Source: JAJKIV01 sp036509075
GTDB taxonomy: Bacteria; Gemmatimonadota; Gemmatimonadetes; Gemmatimonadales; Gemmatimonadaceae
Assembly (NCBI GenBank): GCA_036509075.1
Contig: DATCGG010000469.1
Location: forward strand, 1 to 37,583
Reading direction: 5' to 3'
DNA length: 37,583 nt
The notes beneath the pieces are model-generated. The model worked only from the letters and a program-made list of their open reading frames with translations, was not told the DNA's origin and did no database searches. Of the stretch, positions 17,845 to 25,788 are shown piece after piece. Made by a program: the position numbers and the translations under genes. The first letter of the stretch is position 1, and every line of letters begins with the position of its first letter.

Positions 17845-18168
17845 TCAGTCTTCCGTAAACTCCTCGACGTACTCGGTCCCGGCGACCATAGCGCGCAGCT
17901 CCTTCGAGGGCTTGAAGACCGGAACAGGCCGCGCGGAGACCTCGACAGGCGATCCCGTGCGAGGATTGCGGGCCATTCGAGTCTTCCGCTGTCGAATCTT
18001 GAACGTGCCGAAGCCGCGGACCTCGATGTTCTTCTGTTGCTGCAGGGCTTCTTTGATCGCGTCGAGAAACGAATCGACGACGCGAGCGCAGTCCTTCTTT
18101 GAGATCATCGGTCCGGCAGTTTGTGAAATCTGCGCGGTGACTCGCTCGACCAGGTCGGCTTTCGTCAT
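17845..18168 (-). CDS. HU/IHF-family DNA-binding protein
   Basis: This is a small nucleoid protein that bends DNA as a dimer. The 107 residues show the N-terminal helices (MTKADLVERVTAQI), the GFGTFKIRQRKTRMARNPRTG signature (split over residues 52-72) with the Pro that intercalates into DNA, and VFKPSKELR. A short acidic tail (EYVEEFTED) extends beyond the usual end. It cannot be placed as HU or IHF from sequence alone. It is a single-gene transcript with its own strong promoter and terminator. Confidence 0.95.
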   Translation of the reverse strand: MTKADLVERVTAQISQTAGPMISKKDCARVVDSFLDAIKEALQQQKNIEVRGFGTFKIRQRKTRMARNPRTGSPVEVSARPVPVFKPSKELRAMVAGTEYVEEFTED

Positions 18169-18216
18169 TGATGGGCCTCGACAGAGACTCGTTGGGACAC
18201 TCGATCAACGGCTCCG

Positions 18217-18245
18217 AAACTAGGCCGTTAACCGTTGTGTGTCAA
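18217..18245 (-). promoter_or_regulatory. Promoter of the HU-like gene
   Basis: A perfect -35 TTGACA (18245-18240) and the -10 TAGTTT (18222-18217) are separated by 17 bases. The expected start is near 18210, giving a leader of about 42 bases. A palindrome (18251-18266) lies 5 bases upstream of the -35. Confidence 0.7.
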
Positions 18246-18250
18246 GCGCT

Positions 18251-18266
18251 TGGCTCACTTGAGCCA
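18251..18266. repeat. Palindrome upstream of the HU promoter
   Basis: TGGCTCA-CT-TGAGCCA is a perfect 7 bp inverted repeat with a 2-base centre. It lies between the carA 3' hairpin and the HU -35 box. Its compact form suggests a protein-binding site rather than an RNA hairpin. Confidence 0.5.
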
Positions 18267-18271
18267 GCCTG

Positions 18272-18324
18272 CTCGAAGCCGCCGGACGAGGCATTTGCGC
18301 AAGTCCGGACGGGTTTGCTTCGAG
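18272..18324 (-). other. Stem-loop immediately after carA, possible terminator
   Basis: Outer arms CTCGAAGC (18272-18279) and GCTTCGAG (18317-18324) enclose inner arms CCGGAC (18282-18287) and GTCCGG (18303-18308). The structure begins 3 bases after the carA stop. It lacks a T-tract on the minus strand, so it may act as a rho-dependent or stability element instead of a classic terminator. Confidence 0.45.
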
Positions 18325-18327
18325 GGA

Positions 18328-19443
18328 CTAGACGCTCGCCTTCCTCACGGTCTCCATGAACTCGCGGAACAGCGGTCGTGCGTCGTGTGGGCCCGGGGCG
18401 GCTTCGGGATGGTACTGGACCGCGAAGATCGGCTGCTCACGGTGCTTCAGACCCTCGACCGTTCCGTCATTGAGGTTCACGTGCGTGACCTCCAACCCCG
18501 GCGCACCGGGAACGCCGTGTTCGTCACCCCGAACCGCAAAGCCGTGATTCTGCGACGTGATGAGCACGCGTCCCGTGGTCAGCTCCTTCACGGGATGGTT
18601 CCCGCCTCGATGCCCGTACGGCATTTTCACCGTCTCGCCGCCGAACGTGAGGCCAAGAAGCTGATGGCCCAGGCAGATCCCGAAGAGCGGGACCCCGGCC
18701 GCAGCGATGCCGCGAATGGCATCGGGCGCGTAGGCAACGGCCGCCGGATCACCCGGCCCGTTGCTGAGGAACACCCCGTCCGGCGACCGCTCGAGCACGT
18801 CGCCGTGCGGCATCGTCGCCGGGACCACCGTCACGCGACACCCTTCCGCCTCGAACAGACGGAGGATGTTGCGCTTGATCCCATAGTCGTACGCAACGAT
18901 GTGGGTAGTCGCGCGAGGGTCGCCCCAGGCGTACTCCGACTTTGTGGAAACGCGCGAGGCGAGGTCGAGACCTTCCATGCTGGGGCACGCATCGAGAGCA
19001 GCGCGTGCTTCGTCGTTGGGCTCGTCTCCAACTCCAATCACCCCACGCATAACGCCGACGGACCTGAGGTGTCGCGTCAGGCGCCGCGTATCGACTCCTT
19101 CGAGAATGGGCACGTTCGCGGCGGCGAGCCAGCTCCGTAGGTCTCCCGACGCTCGCCAGTTCGAGTAGCTCCGCGACAGCTCTCGCAACACGACGCCAGC
19201 AACCTGCGGCGCACCCGATTCCGGGTCTTCGTTGTTGATGCCGTAGTTCCCGATCATGGGCGCCGTCATCACGACGATCTGGCCCTGATACGAGGGGTCG
19301 GTATAGACCTCCTGGTACCCCGTCATGTTCGTCGTAAACACGACTTCGGCGACCGCGGGAGCGATAGCGCGATCGAGCCGGCCGCGAAAAAGGGTTCCGT
19401 CCTCGAGGAGGAGGAACCCTGGGAGGGAGCGCTGGTCGGTCAC
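18328..19443 (-). CDS. carA: Carbamoyl-phosphate synthase small (glutaminase) subunit
   Basis: This subunit hydrolyses glutamine and feeds ammonia to CarB for carbamoyl phosphate, used for pyrimidines and arginine. The N-terminal domain contains the NMTGYQEVYTDPSYQGQI stretch. The class I amidotransferase domain has the nucleophile in GICLGHQLLGL and the His-Glu pair in QYHPEA. The 371-residue length is normal. The start is GTG, 9 bases after the secG stop. carB is not adjacent. Confidence 0.96.
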   Translation of the reverse strand: MTDQRSLPGFLLLEDGTLFRGRLDRAIAPAVAEVVFTTNMTGYQEVYTDPSYQGQIVVMTAPMIGNYGINNEDPESGAPQVAGVVLRELSRSYSNWRASGDLRSWLAAANVPILEGVDTRRLTRHLRSVGVMRGVIGVGDEPNDEARAALDACPSMEGLDLASRVSTKSEYAWGDPRATTHIVAYDYGIKRNILRLFEAEGCRVTVVPATMPHGDVLERSPDGVFLSNGPGDPAAVAYAPDAIRGIAAAGVPLFGICLGHQLLGLTFGGETVKMPYGHRGGNHPVKELTTGRVLITSQNHGFAVRGDEHGVPGAPGLEVTHVNLNDGTVEGLKHREQPIFAVQYHPEAAPGPHDARPLFREFMETVRKASV

Positions 19444-19452
19444 CGGTGAGCG

Positions 19453-19881
19453 TTACTGCTTGGGCTGAGTACCCTTGGGAGCAGGCGTCGACGGCGCCGG
19501 CTTTGTAGGCGTGGTCGCCTGTGCCGGGGACTTCGGCGCTGCCTCGAGCGGAACCGCCGGATTCGACTTCTGCTGCGTCGGAGCAACCGGCGCCGCGGGG
19601 ACGTTCGTCAGCGGCTTGTCGAGCACCGAAGCCGGTACGCGAGTGCGGGCAGAAGCGATCTGAAGAACGAACGCGAGCAGCAGGAAGATACCCCCGCACC
19701 ACCAGCTCGCCTTCGTAAGCAGGTTACCCGCCTGACGAGTTCCAATGAGCGAATCGGCCGCGGAGGTGGCGCCGCCGAAGCTCGCGGCGAGCCCACCGCC
19801 CTTTCCGCTCTGAAGCAGGATCGCGGCGACGAGAACGACGCTGTCGAGAATCAGCAGAATGACGAGAAACGTGTACAGCAT
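19453..19881 (-). CDS. secG: Preprotein translocase subunit SecG
   Basis: This is a small membrane subunit that assists the SecYEG channel. Two hydrophobic helices (about residues 2-22 and 60-77) flank the cytosolic LLQSGKGGGLAASFGG motif typical of SecG. A C-terminal tail of about 60 residues, rich in Pro, Ala, Thr and Lys, extends beyond the usual 75-110 residue family length. Its position after tpiA is a commonly seen gene order. A promoter is visible upstream. Confidence 0.93.
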   Translation of the reverse strand: MLYTFLVILLILDSVVLVAAILLQSGKGGGLAASFGGATSAADSLIGTRQAGNLLTKASWWCGGIFLLLAFVLQIASARTRVPASVLDKPLTNVPAAPVAPTQQKSNPAVPLEAAPKSPAQATTPTKPAPSTPAPKGTQPKQ

Positions 19882-19922
19882 TGCTTGAACGGGGGCTGAA
19901 CGATTGAAAAATGCAGCCGTGT

Positions 19923-19952
19923 AATATCGCCGGGTTGAACCTGGTGGGTCAA
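19923..19952 (-). promoter_or_regulatory. Promoter of secG-carA
   Basis: TTGACC (19952-19947), 18 bases and GATATT (19928-19923) lie in the 110-base gap between tpiA and secG. The -35 overlaps one arm of an inverted repeat (GGGTTGA 19932-19938 with TCAACCC 19949-19955). The rest of the gap holds a T-run just after the tpiA stop without a clear stem. Confidence 0.45.
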
Positions 19953-19991
19953 CCCGCGCCGAGACTTAGGGTTTAGCCCCCTTGAAAAAAC

Positions 19992-20744
19992 TCAGGCCCG
20001 GACGATCGTCGCCCACCCGTCCGCGTCGAGGCTCGCTCCGCCGACGAGAACACCATCAACCTCGGCAGCGCCGATCAGCTCGGCCACGTTGCCCCGGCTC
20101 ACGCTTCCGCCGTACAGCACGGGAATGTGAGCGGCACGCTCGCCGGCAAGTTCCTTCAACACCCGCCGCACTACGGCGTGCATCGTCGACGCATCGTTTG
20201 GCGAAGCCGTCCGGCCGGTGCCGATTGCCCAAACGGGCTCGTATGCCACGAGCGCAGTGGCGATCTGCGCCGGCTGTAACCGCGCGAAGCCGGCTCGCAG
20301 CTGCCTCACGACCACCGCTTCCTCAGTTCCTCGCTCGCGTTCCTCGAGCTTCTCGCCGACGCACAACATGGGCACGAGGCCCGCGCTGGCTACGGCCGCG
20401 CACTTGAGTCCGGTCTGCTCGTCGGTCTCGCCGAAGACATGGCGCCGCTCCGAGTGTCCGACGAGCACGAGCCGCGCGCCCGCATCACGTGCGATGGGAG
20501 CCGACAGCTCGCCGGTGAACGCTCCCTTGGGTTCCCAATGAACGTTCTGCACGCCGACCACGATGTCGGACCGATCGCGGAGCGCATCGGTCACGGCATG
20601 GAGCGTCAGCGCGGGAGGAAAGAACGCCACCGTACGGTCGGCGCGTCGGGCATAGTGCACGAGAAACGTGCGAAGAAACGCCTTCGCGTCGGTTGGACCG
20701 TGGTTCATCTTCCAGTTCGCGGCGAACACCGGCTTGCGGAGCAT
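19992..20744 (-). CDS. tpiA: Triose-phosphate isomerase
   Basis: This glycolytic enzyme interconverts dihydroxyacetone phosphate and glyceraldehyde 3-phosphate. Catalytic motifs are intact: Lys in ANWKMN (residues 9-14), His in LVGHSERR, Glu in AYEPVWAIGTG, and YGGSVSRGN for phosphate. The ATG at 20744 overlaps the pgk stop (TGATG), giving 250 residues. A GTG three bases earlier is less likely. It is last in the gapA-pgk-tpiA cluster. Confidence 0.97.
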   Translation of the reverse strand: MLRKPVFAANWKMNHGPTDAKAFLRTFLVHYARRADRTVAFFPPALTLHAVTDALRDRSDIVVGVQNVHWEPKGAFTGELSAPIARDAGARLVLVGHSERRHVFGETDEQTGLKCAAVASAGLVPMLCVGEKLEERERGTEEAVVVRQLRAGFARLQPAQIATALVAYEPVWAIGTGRTASPNDASTMHAVVRRVLKELAGERAAHIPVLYGGSVSRGNVAELIGAAEVDGVLVGGASLDADGWATIVRA

Positions 20745-21949
20745 CACCGGCGTGCCTCCAGCGCCTCGACGCCAGGCAACGGCTTGCCTTCCAGAAACTC
20801 CAGCGAGGCGCCACCGCCCGTGGACACGTGGCTCATACGCGCCTCGAGGCCCGCTTCGGCAACCGCTGCAGCGGAATCTCCACCGCCAACGATCGTCGTG
20901 GCTCCCTTGCTCGTGGCCTCGGCCATGGCCTGTGCGACGGCCCGCGTGCCAGCATCGAACGGCGGCGTCTCGAACACGCCCATCGGGCCGTTCCAGACGA
21001 CCGTCTTCGCGGTCGCGATCGCCCGCGCATACGAACGCATCGTGTCGGGCCCGATGTCGAACATCGCTTCGTTAGGCGGGATTGCGTCGCGCTTGACGGC
21101 GTGCGCGCCGGCAGCGTGCTCCAGCGACGGGGCCACGATGGCATCGTGCGGCAGCGTGAGGCGGAATCCAGCGCGATCCAGCAGCGACTTCGCCAGCTCG
21201 AGACGATCGGGCTCGACCAGCGACTTGCCGGTCTCGAGGCCCATTGCCTTGTAGAACGTGTTCGCCATTGCGCCGCCTATCAGCAGCCCATCGACCTTCG
21301 GCAACAGCGACTCGATGACGTCGATCTTGCCCGAGATCTTCGCGCCGCCCAGGATCGCGATGAACGGCCGCTGCGGATCGGCGAGTGCCGACCCGAGATA
21401 CTCGAGCTCCTTCTCCATCAGAAGGCCGGCGACGGCGGGATGCAGATACTTGGCGACGCCAGCGGTCGACGAGTGTGCACGGTGGGCGGCACCGAACGCA
21501 TCGTTCACGTAGAGATCGCCGAGCCGTGCGAGTCCCTTCGCGAGCGCATCGTCGTTCTTTTCTTCGCCCGCATTGAACCGCGTGTTCTCCAGGAGCAGAA
21601 TCTCGCCGTCCTTGAGCTCACGGGTGGCGGTGATCGCGTCGTCGGAGTCGAGCGCGGCGACGAAGCGGACAGGGCGCGAGGTCAGCTCACCGAGCCGCTT
21701 GGCGACCGGCGCCAGCGAATACTTCGGCTCGTGCTTTCCGCCTTTCGGTCGGCCGAGGTGGGAGAGCAGTACCACCCGAGAACCGCGACCCGCGAGCGCT
21801 TCGATGGTCGGAAGCGCCGCGCGAATGCGCGTGTCGTCGGACACGGTGCCACTCTCATCGAGCGGCACGTTGAAGTCGACACGGACGAGGGCGCGCTTAC
21901 CGCGCACCTCCGCGTCGGTCAAGTCGCGAATGGTTCGTTTGGAAATCAC
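20744..21949 (-). CDS. pgk: Phosphoglycerate kinase
   Basis: This enzyme transfers phosphate from 1,3-bisphosphoglycerate to ADP. The N-terminal RVDFNVPL motif, the hinge-side FGAAHRAHSSTAG and the nucleotide-side GGGDSAAAV are present. I start at GTG 21949 (VISKRTIRDL), giving 401 residues, the normal size. The frame continues upstream through the heptamer repeat and hairpin, which is unlikely to be coding. No strong Shine-Dalgarno is seen before the GTG. Confidence 0.95.
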   Translation of the reverse strand: MISKRTIRDLTDAEVRGKRALVRVDFNVPLDESGTVSDDTRIRAALPTIEALAGRGSRVVLLSHLGRPKGGKHEPKYSLAPVAKRLGELTSRPVRFVAALDSDDAITATRELKDGEILLLENTRFNAGEEKNDDALAKGLARLGDLYVNDAFGAAHRAHSSTAGVAKYLHPAVAGLLMEKELEYLGSALADPQRPFIAILGGAKISGKIDVIESLLPKVDGLLIGGAMANTFYKAMGLETGKSLVEPDRLELAKSLLDRAGFRLTLPHDAIVAPSLEHAAGAHAVKRDAIPPNEAMFDIGPDTMRSYARAIATAKTVVWNGPMGVFETPPFDAGTRAVAQAMAEATSKGATTIVGGGDSAAAVAEAGLEARMSHVSTGGGASLEFLEGKPLPGVEALEARR

Positions 21950-21959
21950 GCCGTTTGAG

Positions 21960-21987
21960 CTGATGGCCGATGGCTGATGGCTGATAG
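21960..21987. repeat. Heptamer tandem repeat, CTGATGG units
   Basis: Four 7-base units read CTGATGG, CCGATGG, CTGATGG, CTGATAG in the 53-base gap between gapA and pgk. They have the same period as the GGGAATC arrays near nuoA but an unrelated sequence. The array directly adjoins the gapA 3' hairpin. Confidence 0.75.
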
Positions 21988-21989
21988 CT

Positions 21990-22017
21990 GGTGCGCGGCT
22001 CCCTAGAGCCGCGCACC
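21990..22017 (-). other. Perfect 12 bp hairpin spanning the gapA stop codon
   Basis: The arms GGTGCGCGGCTC and GAGCCGCGCACC enclose a 4-base loop (22002-22005). The last codons of gapA form one arm and three of the four loop bases belong to the TAG stop. No T-tract follows on the minus strand, so it is not a standard intrinsic terminator. It may attenuate transcription into pgk or protect the gapA message. Confidence 0.7.
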
Positions 22018-23013
22018 CATGAAACGAATGAGATCCACGCAACGCGACGCGTAGCCCCACTCGTTGTCGTACCAGCCGGAGACCTTCACGAGCGTGCCAT
22101 CGATGACGCTCGTGCTTTTCGAGTCGAGGATGCAGGAGTGCGCGTTGCCGATGTAGTCCACGGACACCAGCTCTTCCTCGGCGTACGCGAGGATCCCGTG
22201 CATCGGACCGTCGGCTGCTGCTTTGAACGCCGCGTTCACTTCCTCGACCGTGACCGGGCGATCGACTTCAGCAGCGAGGTCGGTGAGGGATACGTCGGGA
22301 GTCGGAACGCGGATCGCGATCCCGTCGATCTTGCCCTTCACCTCCGGGATGACCAGCGACGTCGCCTTCGCCGCGCCGGTCGTCGTGGGAATGATCGACA
22401 ACGCCGCCGCGCGGGCACGGCGAAGGTCCTTGTGGGGAAGATCGAGGATGTTCTGGTCGTTGGTGTAGCTGTGGATGGTCACCATGGATCCGTGGCGGAA
22501 GCCGAAGGCATCGCGCACGACCTTGACCATGGGGACGAGACAATTGGTGGTGCACGACGCGTTCGACACGATGTGGTGCTTGGCGTTGTCGTACTTGTCG
22601 CTGTTCACGCCCATGACGATGGTGATGTCCTCACCTTTGGCCGGCGCGGAGATGATGACCTTCTTCGCGCCGCCCTTGATGTGCTTGCCGGCGTCTTCGG
22701 CCTTCGTGAAGCGGCCGGTCGATTCGAGCACGATGTCGACGCCGAGGTCCTTCCACGGCAGCGCCGAAGGATCCTTCTCCGCGAAGACGCGAACCTCATC
22801 GCCGTCGACGCAGATGCCATTGGCCGAGGTGCTCACCTCGCCATCATACGTGCGATGGACGGAGTCGTACTTGAAGAGATGCGCAAGCGTCTTGGTGTCG
22901 GTGAGATCGTTCACCGCGATGAAGTCGAGGTCCGCGACGCCCTGCTCCTTCGCCGCGCGAACCACCTGCCGCCCGATCCGGCCGAAGCCGTTGATACCCA
23001 CCCGAATCGCCAT
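22003..23013 (-). CDS. gapA: Glyceraldehyde-3-phosphate dehydrogenase
   Basis: This NAD-dependent glycolytic enzyme forms 1,3-bisphosphoglycerate. GINGFGRIGRQ starts the NAD fold and the catalytic Cys is in NASCTTNCL near residue 154, with the WYDNEWGY motif near the end. The start is ATG 23013 (MAIRVG), giving 336 residues. An upstream in-frame extension of 21 residues is not family-like. It lies 13 bases after comF and so may be the end of the long yicC-to-comF transcript. Confidence 0.97.
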   Translation of the reverse strand: MAIRVGINGFGRIGRQVVRAAKEQGVADLDFIAVNDLTDTKTLAHLFKYDSVHRTYDGEVSTSANGICVDGDEVRVFAEKDPSALPWKDLGVDIVLESTGRFTKAEDAGKHIKGGAKKVIISAPAKGEDITIVMGVNSDKYDNAKHHIVSNASCTTNCLVPMVKVVRDAFGFRHGSMVTIHSYTNDQNILDLPHKDLRRARAAALSIIPTTTGAAKATSLVIPEVKGKIDGIAIRVPTPDVSLTDLAAEVDRPVTVEEVNAAFKAAADGPMHGILAYAEEELVSVDYIGNAHSCILDSKSTSVIDGTLVKVSGWYDNEWGYASRCVDLIRFMGARL

Positions 23014-23026
23014 TTCCCGATCTTCC

Positions 23027-23824
23027 TCACGAAAGCGGCCGATCACTCGCGGAGCGAGCGCGGCCGAAGGTGACATAGCTGATGATGCGAGCGCCGCCTT
23101 GCATCAGCGTTTCCGCGCATGCGTTCAGTGTCGCGGCTGTGGTGACGACATCGTCAACGAGCACGAGGTGCGCGCCACGCAGTCGCGTCGCCACGGACGA
23201 CGAAACATCGAATGCCCCGGCCACGTTGCGCAAGCGGTCCCCTGGTGTAAGGCGCGTCTGCGTTTCCGTGTTTCGCTGCCGTGACAAGAGATCGGTCCAG
23301 ACGGGTATGCGCCATCGCGATGCGAGGGCGCCGGCAATCAGCTCACTCTGGTTGAACCCCCGTTCGCGCAGTCTCGCGTGCGAGAGAGGAACCGGAACGA
23401 GTGCCGTTCGCTCTTCGACGACGTCGATCGGCCAGGCGAGACGCGCCATTCGCTCAGCCATTCCTTCGGCGGCGGCTCGCCAGCCGTCGTATTTCAGCGC
23501 GTGAATGATCGCGCCTCCTGCGCCGGTCGGCGCCCAGCACACGGACCGGACGGCTCGCACGAACGGCGGAAGAAGGGCACACCACCGACAGCTGTGCTTG
23601 ATGTGCGGGTGCCCACACCTCGCGCACTGCGGGTGCGGCATCGCGTCGAGTCGCGTCCAACACCGACCGCAGACCACACCGCGTTCGTGTGCAGCGAGTG
23701 GACACTCGCAGACGACGCACACTCGCGGCAGGAGCAGATCGGCGATCCCTCCAGCGGCGCTCCGGAGCAAGCGAACAGCCGGGTGAACGCGCAATGCCGA
23801 GGTCGCGTGAAGCCACGATGACAT
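23027..23824 (-). CDS. comF: ComF-family phosphoribosyltransferase-like protein
   Basis: The 265-residue protein combines an N-terminal zinc-ribbon region and a type I PRTase fold. Two Cys pairs (CVVCECP, CGRCW) and then CARCGHPHIKHSCRWC supply the metal ligands in the first 85 residues. The PRTase loop is LVLVDDVVTTAATLNA. PLSHARLRERGFNQSELIA is the ComF/GntX signature. Known ComF acts in DNA uptake in competent bacteria, but many relatives have no known role. It lies 9 bases after aroE. Confidence 0.9.
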   Translation of the reverse strand: MSSWLHATSALRVHPAVRLLRSAAGGIADLLLPRVCVVCECPLAAHERGVVCGRCWTRLDAMPHPQCARCGHPHIKHSCRWCALLPPFVRAVRSVCWAPTGAGGAIIHALKYDGWRAAAEGMAERMARLAWPIDVVEERTALVPVPLSHARLRERGFNQSELIAGALASRWRIPVWTDLLSRQRNTETQTRLTPGDRLRNVAGAFDVSSSVATRLRGAHLVLVDDVVTTAATLNACAETLMQGGARIISYVTFGRARSASDRPLS

Positions 23825-23833
23825 GGGCCCGAT

Positions 23834-24640
23834 TCAGCGCGCGACAGCCCGGCGCATCACGTCGCGGTCTGGCGGAACACCGAACCACCGCTCGAACGCC
23901 AGCGCTCCCTGTTCGATCAGCATCGTTAGGCCGTCGGCTGCGCGGTGGCCGCGCGCGCGCGCCGCACGCACGAGCGGCGTCTCGTTGCGACCAACAATGA
24001 GGTCGAGAACGACGGCCGATGGCTCGAACAGTTCGGCGTCGACCGGCATCGACGAATCGTCGAGCCCGCTGGATGTCGCGTTGACGACCAAGGAGGCGCC
24101 TCGCACGCTCGCCTGTGCGGTGCTTTCGACTCGCGCGGATTCGAAGCGCTCGCATAACGCGAGCGCACGAGTCTCGGTTCGGCTGTACACCCGTAGATCC
24201 TGGAAGCCGTCCCGTTCGAGCGCGGTGAGCACCGCCGCCGCCGAACCGCCCGCTCCTAGAACGGCCACCGGCTTCGTGCGGTCGAGATCCGGCGCCGTCT
24301 CCCAGAGCAGCGCCCGAAAGCCGCCAACGTCGGTGTTGTCGCCAACGAGCGATCCATCCTCGATCCAGAAGGTGTTCACTGCTCCGACGCGTTCGGCGAG
24401 CGCGCTCACGCGAGCACACCGCGACGCAACGTGCTCCTTGTGCGGGATCGTGGCGTTTCCCCATGCGCCTTCGGCGACGAGCGCGTCGAGCGTCGCGTCG
24501 AGCGCGTCGGGTGAGACGTCGAGGAGCTCGTATCGGATCGGCAACGCCGCGTGCCGTAATGCGGCATTTTGAAACGCGGGCGACAGCGAATGGCTTACCG
24601 GGTGGCCGAGGAGAACGAGCCGACCCGGCAGCCGTGTCAC
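23834..24640 (-). CDS. aroE: Shikimate dehydrogenase
   Basis: This NADPH-dependent enzyme reduces 3-dehydroshikimate in the chorismate pathway. Shikimate-binding residues are in GHPVSHSLSPAFQN. The catalytic Lys is in NATIPHKEHV and the partner Asp in DNTDVGGF. AVLGAGGSAAAV is the cofactor loop. The start is GTG 24640, overlapping the phosphatase stop (GTGA). It has 268 residues, a normal length. Confidence 0.94.
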   Translation of the reverse strand: MTRLPGRLVLLGHPVSHSLSPAFQNAALRHAALPIRYELLDVSPDALDATLDALVAEGAWGNATIPHKEHVASRCARVSALAERVGAVNTFWIEDGSLVGDNTDVGGFRALLWETAPDLDRTKPVAVLGAGGSAAAVLTALERDGFQDLRVYSRTETRALALCERFESARVESTAQASVRGASLVVNATSSGLDDSSMPVDAELFEPSAVVLDLIVGRNETPLVRAARARGHRAADGLTMLIEQGALAFERWFGVPPDRDVMRRAVAR

Positions 24641-25107
24641 GAGGCGCCTGGCGCCTGCTCCGCCGCAATTCGGTCGAACACGCGCTTGATCTCGTGCTCC
24701 AGCTCGTCGTAGGTCGCGCGATAGACGTCGAGGTCACCGCCGAACGGGTCACTGACCGCGCGATCGCTCGATCCATGTGCCGCGTAGTGCGTGAGCAAAT
24801 GCGCCTTCCCTTCACCACCGAGCGCCTCCGCGCGCTCGAGGTGGTGCGGACCCATCGCGAGGATCACGTCGTTCTCCATGACGATCTCGCGCGTGAGCTG
24901 TCGTGCGCGGTGGCCACTCAGGTCGACACCGCGCTCGAGCGCCACGAGCAAACTTCCGTCCGATGCGGGTGACCCGTTCCACGCGCTCGTGCCTGCGCTC
25001 GAGACGTCGAACTCGATAAGGCCACGCTCGATCGCTTCGCGCCGCGCGATGCCCTCGGCGAGCGCGCTGCGACAGGTGTTGCCCGTACAGATGAAAAGAA
25101 TCTTCAT
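24637..25107 (-). CDS. Low-molecular-weight protein phosphatase, YwlE-like
   Basis: The P-loop is C7-T-G-N-T11-C12-R13-S. The general acid Asp is in SDPFGG. Thr at the fifth loop position matches Bacillus YwlE, where this residue favours phospho-arginine over phospho-tyrosine. The 156-residue length fits the family. It follows tsaC by 6 bases, the same association seen in Firmicutes (ywlC-ywlE). Protein-arginine phosphatase activity is therefore an inference, and tyrosine phosphatase activity remains possible. Confidence 0.88.
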   Translation of the reverse strand: MKILFICTGNTCRSALAEGIARREAIERGLIEFDVSSAGTSAWNGSPASDGSLLVALERGVDLSGHRARQLTREIVMENDVILAMGPHHLERAEALGGEGKAHLLTHYAAHGSSDRAVSDPFGGDLDVYRATYDELEHEIKRVFDRIAAEQAPGAS

Positions 25108-25113
25108 TCGCGG

Positions 25114-25788
25114 TTACACGTCTCCGATCAGGTCCGGTGCGCTCTCGCGCAACGTCGCGGCGGGAACGGCCCCCGGACGTATCACGCGCGGTCGCAGTCC
25201 CGTACAGTCGATGACCGTCGATGGATTGGATGGCTGAAGGCGCCCGCCGTCGAGCACGCGGATCCTGCCACGCGTCACCGCATCGCTCCACTGCTCCAAA
25301 ATTTCAGTCGCAGACATCGCTGGCGGTACCCCCGGCAGGTTCGCGCTCGTGGACGTAATGGGATCGCCGTACGCTCGAATGAGCCGAGTGAGCCCAGCGT
25401 GCGGCGTCCATCGAACGGCGATGCCGCCTTCGGGCCCACGGAGTCGGTCCGGTACACGTCGTTCGCCACCGGGTAACACGAGCGTCACGGGCCCGGGCCA
25501 ATGTCGGGCCGCAATGCGGGCCGCGGAGCTCGTCAGATGGAGACCGAGTCGCGTCAGCATCTCGCTTGCGGAGATGAGCAGGAGAAAGGGCTTCGCGCCC
25601 GGACGCCGCTTGAGCTTCACGAGTCGCTCCACCGACTCGTAATCCACCGCGCCTCCAAAACCGTACACCGTTTCGGTCGGATACGCGAGCACGCCACCGG
25701 CTTGCAGGTGCGCAATCGTCCCGGCGATCGACGCTTCCACTTCGGGTGGAGACCAGAACGGAACGGCCTTTGGTTCCGGGCGCGTCAT
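25114..25788 (-). CDS. tsaC: Threonylcarbamoyl-AMP synthase (Sua5/YrdC family)
   Basis: This enzyme makes the activated intermediate for the t6A modification of tRNAs reading ANN codons. PTETVYGFGG (near residue 37), LKRRPGAKPF, and STSANLPG are the family motifs for substrate and ATP binding. It has 224 residues, the short YrdC form with a small C-terminal extension and no full Sua5 domain. It overlaps ispD by 4 bases. Confidence 0.93.
   Translation of the reverse strand: MTRPEPKAVPFWSPPEVEASIAGTIAHLQAGGVLAYPTETVYGFGGAVDYESVERLVKLKRRPGAKPFLLLISASEMLTRLGLHLTSSAARIAARHWPGPVTLVLPGGERRVPDRLRGPEGGIAVRWTPHAGLTRLIRAYGDPITSTSANLPGVPPAMSATEILEQWSDAVTRGRIRVLDGGRLQPSNPSTVIDCTGLRPRVIRPGAVPAATLRESAPDLIGDV

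Noticed and set aside
19978..19994. T-run just after the tpiA stop as a terminator
   Set aside because: There is a run of six T on the minus strand, but no convincing stem precedes it.
21990..22017. Hairpin after gapA as a classic intrinsic terminator
   Set aside because: The stem is perfect but no T-tract follows on the minus strand, so I list it only as a structural element.
23454..24818. Minus-strand open frame of 454 codons across comF and aroE in another frame
   Set aside because: It covers parts of three well-supported genes on the same strand and has a very Arg-rich translation with no family match.
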